From: Dicyema japonicum
Taxonomy: Eukaryota > Dicyemida > Rhombozoa > Dicyemidae
Direction of reading: 5' to 3'
NCBI GenBank assembly: GCA_011109175.1
Contig: RDEW01000100.1
Coordinates: forward strand, 26,639 to 90,638
DNA length: 64,000 bases
The translations under genes and the position numbers were made by a program. This document shows positions 57,146 through 64,000 of the stretch, piece after piece. Below the pieces are notes generated by a model. The model worked only from the letters and a program-made list of their open reading frames with translations, did no database searches and had not been told where the DNA came from. How positions within the stretch are numbered: the stretch's first letter is position 1; every line of letters starts with the position of its first letter.

Positions 57146-58187
57146 TGAAGTCACAGATGGTGTCGAAGTCACCCTTTCATTATTTATTTATTTTATTTAT
57201 TTAACTTGGTTGTAATTTATGATAACTTGGTTGATGACTTGGTTGTGATTTATTTTTAATCACCGGACTAGAAACCGTAAAATTGATGAGTTAAACTAGA
57301 TAGACCTCAGTTTCCAATTACGGGGTATCTTTGAATGGTCCTGTCAAAGTAAAGTCGATTTTCAATGATCGTATAGCAAATTCTTAGGTGACTGTACTAT
57401 GCCAATGATAACTTGAAATGGTTAGATTGACTACAACAGCAGTACTAAATAGTTAATTGGTAAGAAAGTTGTGTATGGTGTACCTTTATTGTACGGAATG
57501 TCTACTAATCGTAATAATGGATCAAAGTCAATACCTTCCTTTTCGTAAGCACGGACAAAGTGACGGACAGTGGGCAAATAAGTCATAGCACACATATCAT
57601 TTTTTTTAATTTGACATTTTATAATGATAACTTTTTCTATTTAGTTTATCACACATAAAATTGCATTATTTTTAACACATTTTTTATTAATAAAAAATTT
57701 ATTTAAAACAAAATTATAAATAACTAGCACGACAAAATCGCGACAAATGTGGAGCGGTAACGGTGGAAATGAAATCAACTGTGGAGGTTGTGGAAATTTA
57801 TTGGGAGAACAAGGATCTGGTTGAGCTAACTGATCTTCTCTGACTGTTTTATGAGGAATACAATGTCTCTAGGATTGCTTCTATTGCAGTTAAAGACAAA
57901 AACAAAAAATTATGTGATCCCACGAATTCCAATAGGGCTCTCAGCTTGTCCCGGTGGTCTTCCCTCGATCCAACACAAGCACGCAGTGGACGAGTGAATT
58001 AAAACTCACTAATGAGAAAATGAATTATTTTGAAATTTGAATTCACTGCATCTGCAATATTTGCCAATATTAGTCATGTCAACTTGTTGGAGGATATATG
58101 CATATTTTGTTTAATACGATAGTGGAGATATCTGTTTAAATGTACTAACACTGGCTTGTGATTGAATATTACATGGGCTTTCAAAAA
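57146..58187. other. Unit 2 interior without recognised gene
   Basis: Near-identical to 49691-50739. Confidence 0.35.
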
Positions 58188-58452
58188 TTACATTTGCATA
58201 CTTTATTACCTACGTCTGAGTAAACCTGGTTCGTCTACGATGTGGGCACCACTCCTATCTACCAACTTACGATATCCTCTGTCCCTTTTGCAACCTCTAC
58301 GTGTTGACAACAAACCACCTATTTGAATGTCATGAACTAGCACAACGTTCGTCTACAATGCCGGGAATGACCGATCTATGGAGCGACAACATCTGCTGCG
58401 TCCTACTTAATAGCTGCTGACCTCCTACAAGTTAGTGAGGCTGGGGTTACTT
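58188..58452 (+). pseudogene. LINE C-terminal zinc-knuckle relic (unit 2)
   Basis: Copy of 50740-51003 with CPFCNLYVLTTNHLFECHEL. Confidence 0.55.
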
Positions 58453-58523
58453 AACTAACAAACTTACCACTTACAAAATAGTTTCTGTTGAAGAAACTGT
58501 TCAATATTAGAGACGATTAAGTA

Positions 58524-58702
58524 ATGACCGGATCATGGGAGCCGTTGGTCCAATGACGGCTGAGTTCTTGCGAGAACTCGGAGGATTGCTTGCAAGAAAG
58601 AAAAGGGATCAACGAGAAGGGTTATGGCTAAGACAAAAGATTGGAATAGCCATACTCCGAGGGAACTCGTTCGCAATCCACGGAGCAGGCTTCCTCAACT
58701 GA
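58524..58702 (+). pseudogene. C-terminus of the YLDD/RLE family (unit 2)
   Basis: Copy of 51074-51253 with a one-base deletion near its start. Confidence 0.6.
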
Positions 58703-58709
58703 CATTTAG

Positions 58710-59072
58710 TTAGTTAAGAGCTCTTTCGCGTGGCCCTAAAAGGGGTTCGCTTGAGCCATGTTTTGCAGCCATCCTCCTCGCCCACGCCATCTTGTTCCTG
58801 GCCCTCATTCGAACATCATACAGATCGTCCGCTGTCATCAATTTACGACTATTTTGTTCGTAGTCATCTTTTAAGCAGGTTAGAAGTGTGTTTCTTGGTC
58901 TGCCTCGAAATCCGCGACTTCCGGCGTAGTAGAAATATTCTTCCATTATTCTGTTACATGGCGTAGTCGGGTCCAGTCTGAGGATATGTCCAAATAGTCG
59001 CCATCTCGATAAAATAACATCGGTGCTGAGTGGTCTGGATTTACACCGTGAATATAGATTTTCAACTGACAT
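58710..59072 (-). pseudogene. LINE family A C-terminal piece (unit 2)
   Basis: Copy of 51265-51624; reads GHILRLDPTTPCN and GFRGRPRNTLL. Confidence 0.75.
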
Positions 59073-59156
59073 TTGTTTAATTGTTAAAAAAAATTTTGTT
59101 TAAAAAAAAAAGTAAATAGATATCTAAGAATGAAATATGCCGAAAATAATAAAATG

Positions 59157-59440
59157 GCAGATTATTACAAGTATAATCATACTAGCTATAATTTCATTCG
59201 TGCCGTCGTGTTTGTATGATCCGAGATACTAGTCTCTCTCACCCTCTTCTATTGGATGCCAGACTTGCAGACTGATGAGGTTTTCACTGTCCCTTAGTAC
59301 CTTGTTTACTGGTCTCAAATCTCCATTAAAGACTTCGGGAAACGTTATACGTGGACGGCCTCTAAACTTTTCCCAGATGTTTAAAGTAATTCTTCCATGA
59401 TGATGTTTGCTGCCGTATCTCCTTAGTTTTGAATTTATGA
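59157..59440 (-). pseudogene. LINE family A 3' end, second piece (unit 2)
   Basis: Copy of 51710-51990. Confidence 0.65.
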
Positions 59441-59675
59441 TTCTGTTTGATGAAATAACTCTGAGAGCGCCTTGTTCAATTGTACCTTCTTCCCATATGG
59501 CATCTTCGGGTTCTTCCTCCTATACTCCAATGTCAGGCTCTCTAGGGTCCGCTTTAGTATAGTCGACTGTAGATAGGCCTAGAGTCTCCTATGTACCCTC
59601 AACTGTTTTAGATAACCCTGTGGTACTTTGTTGCAATTCCTTCCCACCTCCATTAAAAGTGGATGGTGTCGTCCT
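59441..59675 (-). pseudogene. R4/Dong-type LINE 3' fragment (unit 2)
   Basis: Copy of 51991-52225. Confidence 0.75.
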
Positions 59676-59867
59676 TTTCTTTTTACGAACGACGAACCCT
59701 ATCCAAGACCGACTATGATTATCCCCCAAAATAATATAAATGTGATCGGTACTAAAATTACTGAACTACGCCGTTTTATTAAATCTAATTCTGTAGATAT
59801 TTATTTATTTCAATAAAAACTCTCGAGATCTTTCCCTTGGTGCTGTCATCACCTGGACATCATTTGT

Positions 59868-59975
59868 TAGGTCCAGTAATCTTCCCTTCAGAAAAGGATA
59901 AAATCAACACACGTAAAACCATAATACAGTCCGACCTCGATTTGAAACAACAAATTGTGATCATTTCGATAAAGT
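59868..59975 (+). mobile_element. pogo-like terminus and flank (unit 2)
   Basis: Copy of 52420-52525. Confidence 0.45.
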
Positions 59976-60013
59976 TTTAAACATTCTCTTTTCAAATTCT
60001 CTTTATTTTAATA

Positions 60014-61768
60014 TGTCGCGAGCCACAGACGTCACTTTTGTCAGCTGTCACAACTGTCATTTTAATTATTCATCTTTTTATAATAAGGAGAATTAAGTCT
60101 ATCCTAGGAAAATCAAATTTGTAATCACTTTTTGTATAATTATAGAAAAAAAACTTTACTGTATGTTTCGGGGCTGTCTTTACCTTTTGGCTCTGTTAAA
60201 TCAGCAATATTATCCACACTTTCCAGGTTGTCTTCACCGTCTGTCTCCGTTGCAGTATTTTCAACAATGGTGTTGTAGCCCGGAATCCCTCGATATCTCT
60301 GAAACGGACTAACACCTACAAAAAAATAAAATCACAAATTTACTTGTGGATGAGTGAGGCGTTTGATTGTATAAAAACACAGCTTTTCTAATATGTTTTA
60401 TTCACTCTTTCTTGTCATACGAAGCCATCATTTTTGATAAATTCCGTGAGATTGTCTGGTTGAATCTTTCAACAATCTCTTGATTCTGGGATTGATATGT
60501 CTTCCATGGATTTGGATAATTCTGTAATCATGACAAATTTTTGATGTGACCGTTCTTGAACTCTGTACCGTTGTCGGATTGTACAAACCTACAAGAGCCA
60601 TAATCCATGAAAATTTTTTCTAGTTTGTTGGCCACTTCGATTCCACTTTTATTTTCTAGGTTCCTTGTAAATCCATATTTCGAATAGACGTCTATAACTG
60701 ACAACGACCAAAAAAATGATCATTTTGATTACTCAAATTTACAATAATAACTAATAAACTTAAACCTTTTAAAATCAATTTGAAATCTCTCATTAGGCAA
60801 ATCAGCAACAAAATGACTTAAATCGTCATATTGTTTGAGAGGCACTGCAAACTTGCATACGTTGCAGTCTTTTACAACTTGACGAATAACAGTTCTTTTG
60901 ATAGCGCAAAATCTCCTACGACAAAGCGCATCCAGAGCGTTATGTCCACAGTAATTTGTCTGGTAAATGTCCTGACCAATAGTCCTCATTTCTTCTTTAC
61001 TAGTTGAGGGTATCACGATTTTGTGAAGTCCGTTGACAGTTTCAAATAAAGCTTTTCATCAATAACAATAAAATTTTCAGCTTTCTTATTTATTCGGTAC
61101 CTCATTTGTTTCGCAATTTTCACATCTTTATCATTAATGATGGATTTTAGAAGATAGTACTCTTTATTATCTTTGACAACAGTCTTGGTACTAGGCATCA
61201 GGTCAAAGTGACAAAATTTTCTATCGTGGATTAATAATAATAATAACAGCCTTTTTCACGGAGCCGTGGTATTAGCTCCGCATAGGCAGGACACACACTT
61301 TATTTAAGTAAAGAACAGTTAATTTTAACTAATCGTAGAACCAAGGAATGATCTTCACTTCTTTTTTTCTTTTTCTTGTGTGAGTGTCCTTTCTAGACAA
61401 TCCAGTTCCGCAGTGAGTATTCACTGATGACGGCGTCACTCGTCAAACCCTTTCCGCATCGTAGATGCGTGGAACCTTCCACCAGGTGAAGAACAGCGAG
61501 ATTCTAACCCGTAGCCTAAGCCACTTAAGCCCGACACCTAACCACTAAGCCACCCGGTGGATCATCATTTTATATTCAATAAATAGTTAGCCAGACTAAA
61601 ATTAGAGTAAATTTTTGATAAAATAATTATTATTAATATTATCGTAGAATTAATTTATATTGGAATATAATAATTTATAAAAATAGAAAAAATTATAATA
61701 TTGATTAAATTTTAATTAAAATGACTGTAGATGACAGTTGTCAAAGGTAACGTCTGTGGCTCGCGACA
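60014..61768 (-). mobile_element. Ginger-like TIR element with DDE integrase remnant (unit 2)
   Basis: Same TGTCGCGAG..CTCGCGACA ends and nested SINE as in unit 1. The integrase region (about 60350-61198) keeps CGHNALDALCRRRFCAIKRT and IVERFNQT, but has an added base near 60731 that ends the main ORF after CKFE. This interior differs from unit 1 at roughly one base in eight, while the flanks are almost identical. Confidence 0.7.
61226..61564 (-). mobile_element. tRNA-derived SINE (unit 2)
   Basis: Body 61234-61556 with target duplication GTGGATTA / GTGGATCA. The head reads GGGTGGCTTAGTGGTTAGG, an even better A box than the unit 1 copy. Confidence 0.9.
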
Positions 61769-62186
61769 ATTCTTATTTTCACGGTCCTAGTACTCTATTT
61801 CACACATATTTTTCAAGCATGAATGACCTCAAATAATCAATATCCTTGGATCTTATACTCTCACTAAATGCATACTCAATGAATTATCAATTTTACTATT
61901 GTTGTACCAAGAGATTGTTCGCCAGTGGGGAGGCGCCTATCCATAACTCCCAGTTTAAGGGGGTGATCAGTTCCTCGAATACGTTAGAGTAGAGAGTTTT
62001 AAAGAATTCAGATATCTGTTCGATTAATTGTTAGTGTTAAAGGTTATTTTTTAAATTGTTAGTGTAATCCGAAAATAGTTATTATTAGTAAGCTGAATAA
62101 TGAAGTCACAGCTGCATCAGAGTTCCCTGGCGCTTCTGTTGTAATAGTGGTAGTTGAGGTAGTGGTTTCTTAAAATGACATCATTT

Positions 62187-62877
62187 TTAACCTTTTTTTG
62201 TATTCGAGTGAGCTGCGGGTTTGAGGCTCTTACATTCCACCAAGAACTTCAAATTGCACGATTTCGATTCTACATCGAAGAGTAGGCCAGTTGCACAACT
62301 TTGAACGCTTACCGTACTTCCAATTTGTGCACAATTAATGAATTTCGTGCAGCCATCCAACGGAACAAATCCGATACTTTTGCAGATGTTATCTAAATTA
62401 TATTCCTAAAAAACTTTGATCAGTCACTGCTCCACCAGAGTTGGGAGATACAGTTGATTTGGTCGATGTTATGTCGTCAGAAGTTGATCTAGTGTCCTCA
62501 TTTGTCTCCCAATCCTTGATTTATACGAAAAATTACAATTCCAGGATAAATATTGAGTTCCTTGTGGATTGCCCCGATCAGAGGACTTTTTCCATTGTGA
62601 CACTCTTTTCCGGTAAAATCGTCGAAATCTAATGTCCGCACAAATATTCCAGCTAATCCGTTGTCTTTTACATATTTTGCCTGAAATTTAAAATTTGAGC
62701 AACTTTTTCGTGAATGCTTCTGATGGTCTCGTATCCTAGCCAATAATTATCTTTTACTCCATGTGCCGCTTTTTGGGTGTCGTTCCAAACATTTTTGTAT
62801 CCTTCATTACAATACTAAATATTAAATTTAATTAAATTATAAAACTTCGAGATATGACAAAAGCAGATCTCCAGAAT
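62187..62877 (-). pseudogene. GH18 chitinase, last exons with CBM14 domain (unit 2 copy, partial)
   Basis: Same exon set as 54739-55459, with the stop at 62187 and introns in the same positions. The exon at the right end is intact (SGDLLLSYLE before the intron) and then meets the reverse-transcriptase relic of unit 3. All CBM14 cysteines and the GH18 LDFDDF motif are conserved, so it decayed little after duplication. Confidence 0.85.
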
Positions 62878-62878
62878 A

Positions 62879-64000
62879 GTTCCCCAACTTTCAATGCAGA
62901 ACCAGGAAGTCTCGACTGGGAAAATATGTACAGGTCCCATCCCAAATCAAGCATTTCCCCCAAGAGAAGGGGAAGACAGTTACCCCATCTGGGTGCTTCC
63001 CATCTCCACGATCCAGGCCCACCGGTTCCAGAGACGACCGGAATCTATCTTCCTCAAGAGAGCGCTTCACAACCCCGTTGATGGCGTCATGTCTCGGGAA
63101 CTGGCCTCTGCTGAGACGGCAAGAGAGCGGGTGAAGTTCTTTGCAGTCCACAACAGATCCACAATGGCATGGATGAGGCTGAAACAGGTCGATCCCAAAA
63201 ACGAATAGATATCCCATTCCGGAGGGCGTTCTGTTCCAAAAAAGAATCAATTGACGATGATGGAAACGCGTTCAGCCAAGCTCCGCTGTGGAGGAAAGGG
63301 TTGCCAGAATGCATGCCAGACGGTGAAATTCATCCGTTTCCATAAGGGTTGAATGAGTATTCTTATACAAAATGTTGGTCTAGTTCCTCAGTCGGTGTAT
63401 ATCAAGAGGAGTTTCTTTGAAAGCCATCGACCAGCTTTTCAACCAATCAGCAATTTTGTCGTCCAGAGCGTATTTGCAGAAATCTGGAAGAATGGTCCGG
63501 ATGAGAAATGCGTTACCTGATAAAGAGGAAATGAAGGATGACAAGGAAACGTCCAGAACAGAAGTTAGGCTGATTCCCCCAAATCTGAAGGGTAGGAATG
63601 CTTGCATTATTCCAATGTTAATATATATTCACAATTTCTTCAATGGACTTGGAGATAAAAATGTTGAAATTCTCCAGGCTTTCTGGAAAGAGGTAGCAAG
63701 GAGAGGCTCGTGCCAAAAACATTAGTCTTGAAAGAAAAAGATAATTTTTCAAGCGAAAAAACGCAGTATGTGGATCATGTTCGTATAGTTTAACGGAATT
63801 AGAGCCCGGCACAATAACGTGTTCCACGTCGGTAATAGAAGGACGGGGAGAAAAGCCGTGATCATGCATCGTGATTTAAAGAATTCATCTTGCGAGAGTC
63901 CCAGATTACAAATTTCAGATTTACTCGCATTAATCTCAAGTCCATAACTGCTAAGAATGGGAAAAGGAATTTCAAGACTTTTCATAACCGACTAGGAAGA
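62879..64000 (-). pseudogene. YLDD/RLE reverse transcriptase, unit 3 copy, cut by the window
   Basis: As far as read, identical to the corresponding part of unit 2 (55461 onward), including the nuclease-like and zinc-knuckle regions. It continues beyond the window. Confidence 0.75.

Larger units (their letters stand above)
48011..64000. repeat. Tandem array of an approximately 7.4-kb unit
   Basis: Units begin at 48011, about 55460 and about 62879; the spacing is about 7.45 and 7.42 kb. The third unit is cut by the window end. Each whole unit holds, left to right: a YLDD reverse-transcriptase relic (minus), a LINE C-terminal relic (plus), a C-terminal RLE relic (plus), LINE family A 3' pieces (minus), an R4 3' piece (minus), a pogo-like end, a Ginger-like element with a SINE inside, and the last exons of a chitinase (minus). 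The reverse-transcriptase parts of units 2 and 3 look identical. Unit 1 differs slightly, except for one strongly diverged patch. Confidence 0.9.

Overview
This is a gene-poor, repeat-rich stretch of an animal nuclear genome. I infer a dicyemid mesozoan or a close relative. Five protein-coding genes are recognisable: myosin VII, dolichyldiphosphatase, a penta-EF-hand protein, glucosidase II beta subunit and a GH18 chitinase. Nearly all introns that I could join in frame are only 20-27 nt long with GT..AG ends. Dicyemids are known for introns of about this size. The genetic code is standard. Two assembly gaps (7042-7176 and 45184-45865) and a single N at 8701 interrupt the sequence.

Layout. 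1-3.6 kb: relics and a weak gene candidate. 3.6-12.6 kb: a nest of decayed transposons, namely an R4/Dong-type LINE with a restriction-like endonuclease, several APE-type LINE fragments, and a hAT element carrying a LINE piece. 13.3-19.8 kb (minus): a myosin VII heavy chain gene with motor, IQ motifs and two MyTH4-FERM units. 22.6-23.1 kb (plus): dolichyldiphosphatase, followed by a TIR element. 24-32.6 kb: repeats, a pogo-like TIR pair enclosing LINE and reverse-transcriptase relics, and a hAT copy with a perfect 8-bp target duplication. 34.5-35.1 kb (minus): penta-EF-hand gene. 36.1-37.9 kb (plus): glucosidase II beta, ending in SDEL. 38.6-44.8 kb: inverted reverse-transcriptase relics, one LINE with an intact 1011-codon ORF, a second R4-type copy, and a tRNA-Lys-like gene. 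46.6-47.6 kb: a Tc1/mariner relic with a nested SINE. 48.0-64.0 kb: a tandem array of a unit of about 7.4 kb (two whole units and the start of a third). Each whole unit ends in the last exons of a GH18 chitinase gene.

How the parts relate. Dolichyldiphosphatase and glucosidase II beta both serve N-glycosylation and glycoprotein quality control in the ER, but their proximity may be chance; they are not an operon. Most other features are selfish DNA. The most notable are a tRNA-derived SINE family with an (ATT)n tail whose 3' end resembles that of the local LINE, a TGT..ACA element with long TIRs and a Ginger-like DDE integrase gene, and a decayed reverse-transcriptase family with a YLDD active site and a C-terminal zinc-knuckle/PD-(D/E)XK region. 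Exon and element calls come from reading the sequence by eye; no searches were run.
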